From: Microbotryum silenes-acaulis
Taxonomy: Eukaryota > Basidiomycota > Microbotryomycetes > Microbotryales > Microbotryaceae
Assembly: GCA_003665825.1 (NCBI GenBank)
Contig: QPFY01000005.1
Coordinates: 1,488,001-1,552,000, forward strand
Length of the DNA stretch: 64,000 nt
Direction of reading: 5' to 3'
Made by a program: the position numbers and the translations under genes
In this document: positions 9,462-19,251 of the stretch, one piece after another
Layout of the letters: each line of letters opens with the position of its first letter
How positions within the stretch are numbered: position 1 is the first letter of the stretch
Notes under the pieces: model-generated
Databases searched by the model: none
What the model saw: the letters and a program-made list of their open reading frames with translations, nothing else
What the model was told of the DNA's origin: nothing

Positions 9462-12132
9462 ATGAACAACCACCCATCCGGGACCGTGCCAGCGTATGGC
9501 AACTCTTCTCATCCAGGTACGCCATCAGATGTGCTCCTAATCGGGGCAAGAGAGCTGATCCGGATGTGCCTTGCGCGCCGGTTTCCCGTCACTTGCGAAT
9601 GGGGTTCGTTGACTCCACAGCCTACGCTTCCACCGCGAACCACTGGCAACAACAACACCACCAGCAGCCACCTCAACAGCAAAACTCGAGCTTTGGTCAT
9701 GTCTCGAGCGTGAGTGGTCTACTTTCTTCTGCTTTCGTCGCGCTGCTGGGCCAAGCTGATCAGACTTACTACGCCCACTCCATCGTCCGGTGCCGTGTAC
9801 CCTCTGATCAAGCAGAGCCACTCGAGACAAGCATCGTCTTCTCGGGCCCATGGTCACAGTCATCCATCCGACAAGACCAATGCCAATACCACGGCCTCGA
9901 GCTCGAGCGCCCAACTCGCCGCCTACGACTCGTCCGCCAATGCGTCCCCGTATGGCTACAATGCACAAGGGTACCACCTCGAGCAGCAACTAGCTTCTCA
10001 ACAGCAGCAGCAACAACAGCTCGCAGCCGCTTCATCGGCTCGATCTGCCGCAGCCCAGACCGTTCCCCCCTCGGCCGCAACTGTGCCCGTCGTATCCGCT
10101 CCCCCACCCCCGGCGCCCGCCGCCGCCGCGCCGATACCACCCAGAATACCCATGGCCGAGCGGGATGTATACATGCTGTCAGTCCGGATTTTTGGTGGCC
10201 TCGCAATACGAGACAGAACCGCTGAAACTTCTCGTTGCTTCCCCTCCACTGTCAGATCCCTCCCCTCGCAGGACCAGCGCATCTATTACGACACCGAGTC
10301 TGGATCTTCGGACGAAGATCGAGACGCTAGCGATCTCGACTCGGTGTACGACACATCGTCCCTCGCACGCTCGACGACGAACCGGGGTCACAAGCTGTCA
10401 CGGTCGAGCGCGCACATCCGTCGCGGGCGACTAGGCGCCTTCCCCCATACCGACACGGGGGGCTTCGAGCCCACGACCTGCACGAAACGACGCAAGTTGC
10501 TGTCAGGATTACCACCCTGTTCTGGGCCTGGCGCCTTGGCCGTCGCGCCGAATTTTCATCTCATCCCTCGCGGATCCAAACCAAGACCACCCCCCGCCGC
10601 CTTGCCCCCCGTGCCCCAAAGTCCTCTCGATCTCTTGTTGACGCCCGGGTTGCAGTACACCCTCGGACCCAAGAACCAAACTTTCAAGACATTGGGAATG
10701 AGTGCGATGGGGCTGATCGAGCAAGAGGGGCCTTTGATCGGCAGCCTTGGCCGCGTCTGCGCTGGTCTGAGAGGCGAAGGGTTCGACTTTAGGTACCATG
10801 GCGATGATACGCTGTCGAAGCGATCGGACCAGGAACGCGTGCAGAGGCAGGATAAGGAACGGTTTGCGAAGGAGCAGAAGAAGTTGGAGGCTGAAGAGAA
10901 GAAGAGGGCACAAGAGGCGCAGGAGAGGGAGGTCAAGCGATTGGAGGAGGAGAAGCAACGCAAGGAGACGGAGGAAAGGGAGGCGAACGAGCGCGTCGAA
11001 GCGGATGAGAAGAAGAGGGTCGAGCAGCAGGAAGCGGACAAGAGGAAGACAGAAGAGGACCGACGGCAGGCGCAAGATGAGGCCACACGTATCGAGGTGC
11101 AACAGGCTGACCAGGAGCGCGATGCCGAGCGCAAGGCCGAGCAGGTCGAGATGGCCAACATGCAAGACGCTGCGACAGCTCAGACCGAGAAGGAAATCCC
11201 CGCAACAGCCGTCAACGATACTGTGGCCGCCAGCGAGGCTGCGCCTGCGGCAGCTGTCGCTGAGACGGTCGCTGATGCTGAGGTGCCGACGGAGCAAGCT
11301 GCCGCCGCCAATGCACCCTTAGTCGCAGCTGAAACCGAAACGAAGGCGGCGGAGGACGCGATGGAAGTCGATGAAGCTGGTCCTTCGTTACCCGTTGTCG
11401 ATCTGGGCGCACTGCCATTGTTGCCCGACATGAACGGGGCCGCCCCCTCCGAGGCTGATGACGCAGCGATGGCGGCGGCTCTTGCGGCCGAAGACGATGA
11501 AGGGGCCGCAACGCGAAGGCGATCCGGACGCGTTGCGAACCGACCTCAACCGCAGAACGTTGCCGAGTTCGGAGAGGAGGAGGACCCGATCGCCGAAGAG
11601 CCGTCCACGTCGGCCTCGGCCAAGACGAATGGAGCCACATCCGCGATCGGCATTGAAGGCCCAACTGAAGAGCCAACCCCCGAAGACAAGTCGATGGTCG
11701 AGGAGCTGCCGGAATACGTCCAACGTTTGGTCGATCCCGAGCTCTATGTGCGCAGTTTGTTCGTGAGCTCGGAAAGCGTCGAGATGCCCATCACAAGACC
11801 GGGCTTGCCCGGACAACCTGCGGTGACGTCGATGGAGATGGTATCTCCGAATGATCAGGAGGTCTTGTTGCATGACTGCCTAACGTGAGTGTGGTGAACT
11901 GTAACTTCGTGATGAGACTCTCGCTTGCTGATATCCACGAGCCTTGTTCATTCACCGCAGCGATCTGCATCGCTTCCTCGCTGACTCGCTTGAATACCGC
12001 GATCGGCTATCCGAAATCCGGGATGGCGTACTCGGCGTCGAACGGAGACGCAAGGGGATGTGGAAAGTTGTGCGCACCGTTGCGGAGGATTGGTTGCGAG
12101 AGGAGGCCGAGGCGCAGCAGAATGCTGGGTAG
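9462..12132 (+). CDS. Q/A-rich coiled-coil protein, possibly RXT2-like chromatin subunit
   Basis: Exons read as 9462-9516, 9621-9709, 9816-11884 and 11961-12132, about 794 residues, or about 759 if an in-frame 105-nt stretch (10167-10271, GTATAC to CGCAG) is also spliced. The N-terminus is Q/H-rich (HWQQQHHQQPPQQQ and a later poly-Q run). A conserved-looking segment follows: DQRIYYDTESGSSDED, then TTNRGHKLSRSSAHIRRGRL and a proline-rich piece. Next is a long charged heptad region (about residues 355-480) rich in E, K, R and Q, an alanine/glutamate-rich linker, and a C-terminal conserved block EYVQRLVDPELYVRSLF plus an arginine-rich helix. The NRGHKL...RRGRL segment recalls the N-terminal domain of RXT2, a subunit of the Rpd3L histone deacetylase complex. 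That is a weak resemblance from memory; a profile search would decide. Confidence 0.7.
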
Positions 12133-12281
12133 GCCTGTTGGCTGTGTGTTGTGATGGATGGATGGAGGTAGTGTCGCAGCAGTATTGTTTCATGGGTTAT
12201 AAGACTTGACTCGGTTACAAAGTATCTTAGTATACCACGTGTCCGATTGCAGCCACCTGTACAGACGCGAGGCTCTTCGTA

Positions 12282-13324
12282 CTATGCTCGCTCAATCTTG
12301 CTCTCAAACTCCGACACGCCCACGGGCTCACTGGCCTTCTCATCGTAATCAGTCCAGCCGTCCGGGTTGGACAACTCCAACTCAACCTCGTCAAAGACTG
12401 TCCCCGAATTTACACCCTTGCAATGCCATATCCCCTTGGGGTCGAATTTGATGATCTCGCACCCGCGGCATTCGAGGATCGCGATCGTGGCGAATTTTTG
12501 TGATTCGGATTGGTCGAAGGTGTAGAAGGCTTTGGAGCGGTTGAAAGATGGGTCGAAGTCTGCGAGTGTACAATAAGGAGTTTGGTGGTTGGAATGGGCG
12601 ATAGGCATAGGAAATCGATCAGTGACGCGTTTCAGACGATATCAAAGATGTGGGGATAGGAATGGGAACTTGCTGATGGTGTGCTCTCGCTTGCACATGG
12701 TGCATCGCCAGACAAAGTTGGCCTCGCCCCTCGAACCGGAGATCTCGTGTGACTCCTGATGAAGGCAGGGATAATCAGGTGGTCAGATAGACCGTCTGGG
12801 GTGACACTGCTCTTGAAGAGCTTAACCAAATCGGACTGACAGTTGCATCGATGCCGATCCAATTCGGGTGCTCCTCTCGGCAAGAACCGCATTGAACCCT
12901 GAACTGTTATGTGAGAAAGCACATGGTGTGAGGTCGAAACAGGACGTGGGACATCTTCGAGCGGCTCAGGTGACGGACCATCCAGTTGAAATCATCTCCA
13001 TGGGCCTAGTTATCACACAGAAGGAGGGAAAGAGGTCAGATCCCCGAAAGGATCGGCAATCGAGGTGATAACTCGAGCTGAGGACTGACTTGGAGATCTG
13101 TGCAGTTCTCTAGCGTGGCCTGTAGGCGAGAAGAACCGAAGCCTAAGTGTCCGATCAACCGTACGTCGCTGCACAGCAACACAAGGCAAGCAGGAGCAAA
13201 TAGGTCGCGCAACGGACCTTGATCAACACTCGCAGTTTCTGAGGAGAGGTGGGGCCAGTGCAAAGCTCGTCAGCGCTCGTTGTTTCGACTTAGGCTTCAG
13301 GTACGCACTATAGCTTACTACCAT
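12282..13324 (-). CDS. UPF0587/DUF866 CXXC zinc-binding protein (C1orf123/CZIB-like)
   Basis: Small zinc-binding protein conserved in eukaryotes; the biochemical role is poorly known. Seven exons keep phase: 13324-13322 (ATG alone), 13238-13218, 13119-13090, 13005-12979, 12903-12841, 12755-12674, 12559-12282, giving 167 residues, close to the human 160. Hallmarks are the opening KLRVLIKATLENCTDLQ, the first CXXC in RVQCGSCREEHPNW, SHEISGSRGEANFVW, the second pair in RCTMCKREHT, then ILECRGCEIIKFDPKG and WTDYDEKASEPVGV. Intron 6 only fits with a GC-AG pair (donor GCAAGT at 12673-12668). It keeps the frame into NFDPSFNRS; the neighbouring GT donor does not. The gene is divergent from the methyltransferase-like gene at 13511. 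Confidence 0.9.
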
Positions 13325-13510
13325 GATTGAACGATACTGGGTATGGGTCTGAGGTCAAAGATAGAAGCTGCCGCCAACTGCCGCCCTCCGCACGCGCGTC
13401 GCTCCACATTTTTCGTCCTTCCCACGGCGCTTCGACTTTCGGCTCACTCGAATTGGCAGGCTGCTTTCAAGCCTTAGCGGCTACGCGTACAAGCCGTTGT
13501 CGGAGAAAAT
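13325..13510. promoter_or_regulatory. Compact bidirectional promoter
   Basis: Only 186 bases separate the start codons of the UPF0587 gene (-) and the methyltransferase-like gene (+), so they must share regulatory DNA. I see no recognisable TATA box or named operator. Confidence 0.5.
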
Positions 13511-14893
13511 ATGCATGCGTGCCCCGACGCGTTTAAGATCGCCAGGCTGCGATTTCTCCGTCTCCCACCTGCGGTGATCGCCGTGCCGCGAACACCCTGT
13601 CTGCTTTCAATCGAGCTCCTGGTTGGTATCACCGATGATTATGGTGTCCATATCGACTCCTTCGCGTCGCTCGAGCTTCGACTGCGAGTCGTCGATTGTG
13701 ACGACCTCCTTTCGTCTCCGATCAAGCATGTGGAGCTCCAGGTCAACGGCAGCGACAACGGTCATTACGTCTTCGACACGAGCCGCGGGAACTACCACAA
13801 GGTGGTTGCGTCCCTCCGAATAGCTCAATCACCGAACCTCCTGCCTAAAGCCGTGAGGTTCGAACTCTCGGTCGCACGGACCAAAGCGCCGCCGGATCAA
13901 CTTTCGCGGGTCTCGCAACGAATGCTAGAGATCATTGGCGAGGGGAAGCAGGCCGTACTCGAGGGATGGGAGGGTCAGAGGTACATTTTCATGTCTTCTC
14001 TCAGTGGAGATGTCGAGCTCAAGAAAGGACGGTCCTTGCCGAATGATACGGGCAAAGTACAAACGAATCTGCGCCGCATCTACACCGACCTCAAACAAGT
14101 AATATCTATCGTCGAACGCCCGGGCCTGAACAATTCGACCGGACAGCGGTTGTGGGACTGTGCTATCGGCCTGTGTGGCTTCCTTTCTTCCCGGCCAGAC
14201 GCCTTGCACCCGTCGCAACCCCTGCCTGAAGCTGCTGAGTCAAGCACGAATGACCGCGCCGCTGATCTGGGTCCCGCCGCGAAACGATCCAAGCGGGCCC
14301 CTCCTCGACTCGTGGTGCTCGAGCTCGGTGCCGGCTGCGCTCTTGCAAGTTTATTTGCGGCAGTTCTACTGGACAAACTGAATCCAGACGGATCGATGAT
14401 CGCTGCCCGAGCCCGCGTGGTCGCTACCGATGTCAAAGAAACGGTTTCGACCACGCTTCGCGAGAATCTTGACTACAACCACCTGTCGGAACATGTTGAT
14501 TCGAAGGTACTGCGATGGGGACCACTCAATACGTCATCAATCGATTCTTTGATCGGCTGTGGCGGCGAAGACACCGATCTAACCTTGCTCGGCACCGATG
14601 TTCTCTACAACCCCGAATCGCACCAGGCTTTGCTCGACACCCTGACCTCATTCTTGATCCGGCCGTTGTCGGCGGGTGGTGGGCATCAGCGAGCCATTAT
14701 CGCCTACAAGGCTCGCACGGAAGGTGATGATCGTTTCTTTCAGCTCGCCCGCGATGTACCCGGGTTGCAGGTCACGCTGGTCTGGAGGTGGGGCGAGATC
14801 TCGGTGTGGTCATTCCACGCGGCGGCGTCGTCATCCTCGTCGGAAGCTGAACGGCGTGATCGGTGTGTAATGTCGATGGCCGAACTTTTATGA
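13511..14893 (+). CDS. Family-16 (METTL21/VCP-KMT type) protein methyltransferase-like protein
   Basis: Single open frame of 460 residues with no intron needed. The C-terminal half is a class I S-adenosylmethionine-dependent fold: TGQRLWDCAIGLCGFL (the substrate-side entry of Methyltransf_16 proteins), motif I VVLELGAGCALASLF, motif II ARVVATDVKETV, LGTDVLYNPESHQALLDTL (motif IV region) and IIAYKAR. Family members methylate lysines on elongation factors or chaperones. The substrate here cannot be read from sequence. Residues 1-190 are not recognised and may be a fungus-specific extension. The ATG at 13511 is the first in frame. Confidence 0.82.
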   Translation: MHACPDAFKIARLRFLRLPPAVIAVPRTPCLLSIELLVGITDDYGVHIDSFASLELRLRVVDCDDLLSSPIKHVELQVNGSDNGHYVFDTSRGNYHKVVASLRIAQSPNLLPKAVRFELSVARTKAPPDQLSRVSQRMLEIIGEGKQAVLEGWEGQRYIFMSSLSGDVELKKGRSLPNDTGKVQTNLRRIYTDLKQVISIVERPGLNNSTGQRLWDCAIGLCGFLSSRPDALHPSQPLPEAAESSTNDRAADLGPAAKRSKRAPPRLVVLELGAGCALASLFAAVLLDKLNPDGSMIAARARVVATDVKETVSTTLRENLDYNHLSEHVDSKVLRWGPLNTSSIDSLIGCGGEDTDLTLLGTDVLYNPESHQALLDTLTSFLIRPLSAGGGHQRAIIAYKARTEGDDRFFQLARDVPGLQVTLVWRWGEISVWSFHAAASSSSSEAERRDRCVMSMAELL

Positions 14894-14997
14894 GCCTTTT
14901 CCGAATCAGATGACCCCCGGCAGGGGGGCGTTCGAAGTCGCCGACTCGGCGCCGTACGTTTATGATCAGTTAGGAGGTATTGACTTTAACGCGCCGG

Positions 14998-16485
14998 TGT
15001 AAGGAGCCCAGATTATGTCGAATTGCATTCTGTCAAGCCTTCGAACACTTCGACATCGGACCGCCGTTTGACGGACTTGCCCGCCTTTCGCCTCGCGCTT
15101 TCGCCTTGCCTCCGCGCGCCCTCGCCTCCGCAAGCCTCCACCGCGCCCCCTGTCTTTTGAGCCTCGCCGCATGACGCTTGCGCCCAGCCTCGTTCCTCGA
15201 CCCATGTGCACCGTTCGTCAACTCGTCCACATCCTGGTCCGTCTGCCCGGCCGTTGCCTGCTTTGCTCTGCACGCCTCCGCCGCTTTTCGCCTCGGCGCC
15301 TTTACCTTCGCAGCCAAGCCGCCCCCTTGTTCACCGCCCAGTTTTCGCCTCGGCGCCTCTTTCGCCGCCGCGCGCCTTCGCCTCGGCGCCTTCGCCCTCG
15401 CTGCCAAGCCGCCCCCCAGTCTTTCGCCTCGGCGCCTTCGCCAAGCCGCCAAGCCGCCCCCCAGTCTTTCGCCTCGGCGCCTTCGCCTTCACAGCCAAGC
15501 CGCCCCCTTGTTCGCGCGCCGCCGCCTCCACATCGGAACTAAGTCGGTCTACTTCTCCTGTCTTGCCGAGCCGTTGCCTCCGCCTAGCCACCGCCAGCTT
15601 GCCGCCACCGTCCTCATGTCTCATCGGCCATCCAGTGTATCGCCCATGCATGACGCCCGTCGTTCGCAACCTGGATCTTGTCGCTACGGATTGCCCAGCT
15701 CACCAACACTCGACCAAGGTAGATAAGTTTCCCTTCGTGTACGTCGTCCAACACGACACCCCTCAGAGCCTTGATGGTCCGCTTGGAGTTCGGTCTTGTA
15801 GCTTCGCATTGTGCTAGCCCAGTTTGTCTTAGCGCGGCCCCTTGCTAGAACCTCACCCGACTCGCGCGCCCCTGTGCCTTTCTTCCTCTTCTCTACCGCT
15901 TCCCAACATTAGCCAGACAGCTAATCTTCGGTAGAGAACAGATCGTCCAGCCGCTTCGCGCCCGTCTCGTCAGACCGCGTCCGTGCCGCCTCACGACTTC
16001 TCCCCCCCGGGCCCGTCCGTCGCACACTGTAGCCACGTCGACGCTCCACCAGTAGCCCAAGCGGTCGCTACTCCCAAGTCCGAAACTTTTTCGGCTTCCA
16101 CTCAACAGATTACTCAGCGGTAGGCGTAAGTAAAGGCGGGTTCCTCGGTAGTTCTCTCGAGGTGCTTGACGAATGGACAGTCCTAAAACCAGTCGATTGT
16201 CAAGTGAAGAGAGAGGGGGTCCCTTTAAGGATGAGAAAGAAGGAAGAGAGAGAAGAGAGCTACGGATCGCTACTTATGGAGATCTGGAAATAAGAAAGGG
16301 AGACAAGTAGACAATGTGGTTCTTTGTGGTGAACTAAGAACAATAGGAACAAAGAGGATAAAAATAGAAAAGGGTGACAAAGGGGATGCACAATGGTTGT
16401 CAGTCAAAGGCAGGTATGAGAGGGAGGTCAGGCAAGTCGGTCCGGGGTTGAGCTTGGACCTACTGAGTGGCTGCCGAGCCTTACA
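14998..16485. mobile_element. Solo LTR (TGTAAGG...CCTTACA, Ty3/gypsy-like), interrupted by a younger LTR
   Basis: The two outer parts, 14998-15015 and 16113-16485, join to a 391-bp LTR with 7-bp inverted ends TGTAAGG and CCTTACA. Flanks are GCCGG (14993-14997) and GTCGG (16486-16490), a 5-bp target duplication with one C/T difference. The 5' 178 bases recur uninterrupted at 58064-58241. The TGTAAGG start equals the LTR start next to the chromodomain fragment near 48347, supporting a Ty3/gypsy origin. No internal coding region remains, so it is a solo LTR. Confidence 0.8.
15016..16107. mobile_element. Solo LTR, 1.1-kb family, copy A (nested)
   Basis: Starts TGTCGAATTGCATTC and ends CTTCCACTCAACA, with GATTA directly repeated at 15011-15015 and 16108-16112. 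The empty site AGATTACTCAGCGG exists in the related LTR at about 58077-58090, which proves insertion here. Similar to copies at 42901-44043 and 60819-61889. The middle (about 15075-15500) contains a variable minisatellite built on TTTCGCCTCGGCGCC. Long open frames crossing it are repeat artefacts. Confidence 0.92.
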
Positions 16486-16509
16486 GTCGGTCGTACAAGC
16501 ATGCATCCC

Positions 16510-16544
16510 GGGGGGGGGGGGGGGGGGGGGGGAGGGGGGGGGGG
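16510..16544 (+). repeat. 35-nt homopolymeric G tract
   Basis: Guanines throughout except one A at 16533. It lies 25 bases beyond the end of the outer solo LTR and about 630 bases upstream of the dioxygenase start. It could form G-quadruplex DNA, and its length is likely unstable in replication and in assembly. Confidence 0.9.
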
Positions 16545-17174
16545 TTTCAAATTCAAACCCCGGCTCCCGGCATCATGCAAGCCAGGCAATGTTCTAGGAT
16601 ATTTTCTTTCCGCCGTTTACTTTGACATCGCCAATCATGCGAGGAGGCGAGAAATTTGGTCTTTGGCACTTGCAAAGCATGCTACCGAAGATTTGGATAG
16701 ACCTGGCAAAGGCGCCGCGGAAATCCGCGGGCCGAGGGGGCCACTGAAGTACTGAACTCTGCGCCGGCGGTCTCGGCACCCGCAAAGGCGCTCTTTGCGC
16801 CACCGGAAGGTGACCAGAGGCGACCAGTTGCGACCAGGAGACCCCAGCGCGCGCGCTTCCGGGTTCGACGGCTGAGTCACTCGATCGTTCTCTTTCCCTT
16901 TTGCCCATCTCATCCCCCCCATCTTTCGCCTCTGTCGCACCGTGCAGCATATCCAAGACGCCTGTCTACACCCCTCGCATTCACTAGTCCAGCTTGTCCA
17001 CTTGTGGCAAGCTGCACGGGCGCTCACTTTTGGACCGGGCCGACCGTCACCGTCGCAATCTTGACTGCGATCAGTGATCGATCAGGCAGCGTCGACCCCG
17101 AAGTCCCTGGAGATCACGCGATCGGACCTCGGCCGTGGGCGTGAACGCTGTCATCCCAACCTTTGACTGCCATC
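16545..17174. other. Upstream region of the dioxygenase gene
   Basis: No gene seen. The stretch 16900-17175 contains CTTTCCCTTTTGCCCATC and similar pyrimidine tracts close to the ATG at 17175, consistent with a fungal promoter and leader (inference). Confidence 0.45.
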
Positions 17175-18969
17175 ATGTCTTCACCCTCGTCCATCTCGAC
17201 CAGTTTGAACAGCTTGCACCTGCACCCTTCATCTTCGACCACAACGATGCCGCAACGACGCCGCACGGTTGTGCCTTTCCCCATCGCGGATGACCCCGAC
17301 GAGTCGACGGGCGGTCGCACAGAGTTGTGTTGGACACCTGCCGAGCTTCCCGCCGATCACTTTCTCGCTCAACACCCAGCTGGCTCGGACTTGACACAAC
17401 CTGAGAGTCACAACTCGCCCGACCACGACTCCTGGCAACGCCGTGCACGCCCTGATACATCCTCGTTGGCCGCCGCCGACTACGACGTCTCTGTCGCGAC
17501 CGGTTTCTTGCCTCCCGACGAGCCCATGCAACGGCTGCAGCTCGGAGTAGAGTGGCAGCGCTTCGAGAGGTTACTCGAGATGGCCCAGAAGGAGGTGTCT
17601 CGGCTTGTAGGTGGCGGTGTGGGTCGATTGAGCGAGTCGTGGCGACGGCATCTGCGCGAGGTAAGACACACCCGTCCGCTTGACTCGGGAGCCCCGAAAT
17701 TCGAGATCACCAAGACTGATTCTCCCGTGTTTCATCCCGACCATGCTACAGCTCCCCCGACCTCCTGTTTATGAACTCACATCACTTCCATTGCTTCGTC
17801 GGGCCCACGTCGTCCTCACATACCTTGCGCATTTCTACACGCATGCTGTCTATCCGTACGACACCCACGTTCCAGCGACGGTCTCCGTTCCCCTCGTCGA
17901 GATCAGCGAGAGCCTCGGTCTGCCTCCCATCCTCACCTACGCTGACACGGTGCTGTGGAACTGGCATCTCCTCGATCGATCGCGGGGCATTCGAGCGGAC
18001 AACATCGCCATCACCACGACTTTTACCTCGTCCGACTCGGAGAAGGCATTCTTCTTCCTCTCGATCCTGTGCGAGCTCCATGGCCCGATCATCCTGCGCT
18101 CCATGTCGTCCACGCTCGATGAAGCCTTTTTCGCTGATCGTACGGCACTTGTTCGTATCGCTGGTCATCTCGACAACATCGCTTCGGCTCTCGATGAGCT
18201 GGCCTTGCTCCTGCACGACTCGACTCGTGGGGCGTTCGGTCCAGCACCTGTTCGAGCCTCGATTAGCGCTCCCGTGTTCTACTGGGAGATTCGACCCTGG
18301 TTCAATGGAGGTCGTTGGATGTACGAAAGCGTTGGCGAGCGTGAATATGGGGGTCCTTCAGCCGGTCAGTCGTCGCTCGTCCACGCCGTCGACCTATTCC
18401 TCGGCATCGATCACTCGCCCCGTCCTACCTCGACGACGAGCACAGCCTCGGTCCCCGCCTCTTCGGGACCATCGAAGGAGCCTTCTGCAACTCTGCCCAC
18501 TCCCGTCGCGCAGGCAAAGGGTCTTTCGGACGACACGTTCATGATGAGAATGTCAGCCTATATGCCGGGCCACCATCGCGCCTTCCTCGCTCATCTGGCC
18601 TCCCTCTACCAACCGACCGAGGTTAGCGAGGCCGGCATCGCCGAGAAGCTGCCCAGCGTGCGCGACCTCGTCATTCGCCACCCGCAGCAATTGCAAGAGT
18701 CGTACGACCGCGCCGTTCTGTCGATGAAGAAGTTCAGGGACGAGCACATGAAGCTCGCGACCGTCTACATCGTCGCTCAAGCGAAGAAGGAGCCAGGACG
18801 ACAAACGGTGTTTTGGCAGGAATGGGAGGATAAGAGGATCGAGAAGGAGAGGCTTAGGCAGGAAGAGGCACGGGGCAAGCGCGAAGTGTTGAAAGGGACG
18901 GGTGGCACCGACCTCATCGTCTTCCTCAAGATGTGCAGGGAGCGTACCAAGGAGGCTCTGTTGGGTTAG
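17175..18969 (+). CDS. BNA2: Indoleamine 2,3-dioxygenase (tryptophan to N-formylkynurenine)
   Basis: Heme enzyme opening the kynurenine route to NAD in the cytosol. Two exons, 17175-17660 and 17752-18969, split after RHLRE, give 567 residues. An intron GTAAGA...CTACAG joins in phase to LPRPPVYELTSL. Family marks: the LxLPP-like entry SLGLPPILTYADTVLWNW, FFLSILCELHGPIIL, FYWEIRPWFNGG, MRMSAYMPGHHRAFLAHL, RDLVIRHPQQLQESYDRAVLSMKKFRDEHM (long stretch read at about residues 480-515; the histidine of RDEHM is the expected proximal heme ligand), and the GTGGTDLIVFLK signature near the end. The N-terminal 80 residues are low-complexity. A TTG four codons upstream is in frame but the ATG is preferred. 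Confidence 0.95.
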
Positions 18970-19251
18970 ACTGAGTCCATCGTTGGGGGACGAGAAGGAA
19001 CAAAACTCGTCACATACCAAAAAGAGGCTGAGAACAGCCTTACGCGCTTCATGCTTTTGGGCTCGCTTCCGATTTCAGTGGACTTTCGCATCATTTAGTG
19101 GCCTGTAATTTTCATAGTTTTGCATACCCTCGCTTCGCACCCGCAACTCCATAGATTCGCTTTGTTTGCTCAGATCTACGTCTTGTTGTGTTGCCAATTC
19201 CACGCAAAAGCTCTTTTAGACTTTGACCGTGCCCGAGGCTTAGCGCGTGGT

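Noticed and set aside
10509..11297. Minus-strand 262-codon leucine-rich open frame
   Set aside because: Antisense shadow of the charged coiled-coil region of the plus-strand gene (E/K codons read backwards as L/F/S).
15178..15817. Long plus-strand open frames of about 180-200 codons in the LTRs (also 43098-43520 and 61020-61616)
   Set aside because: They are translations of the TTTCGCCTCGGCGCC minisatellite, appear in several frames and both strands, and share no domain.
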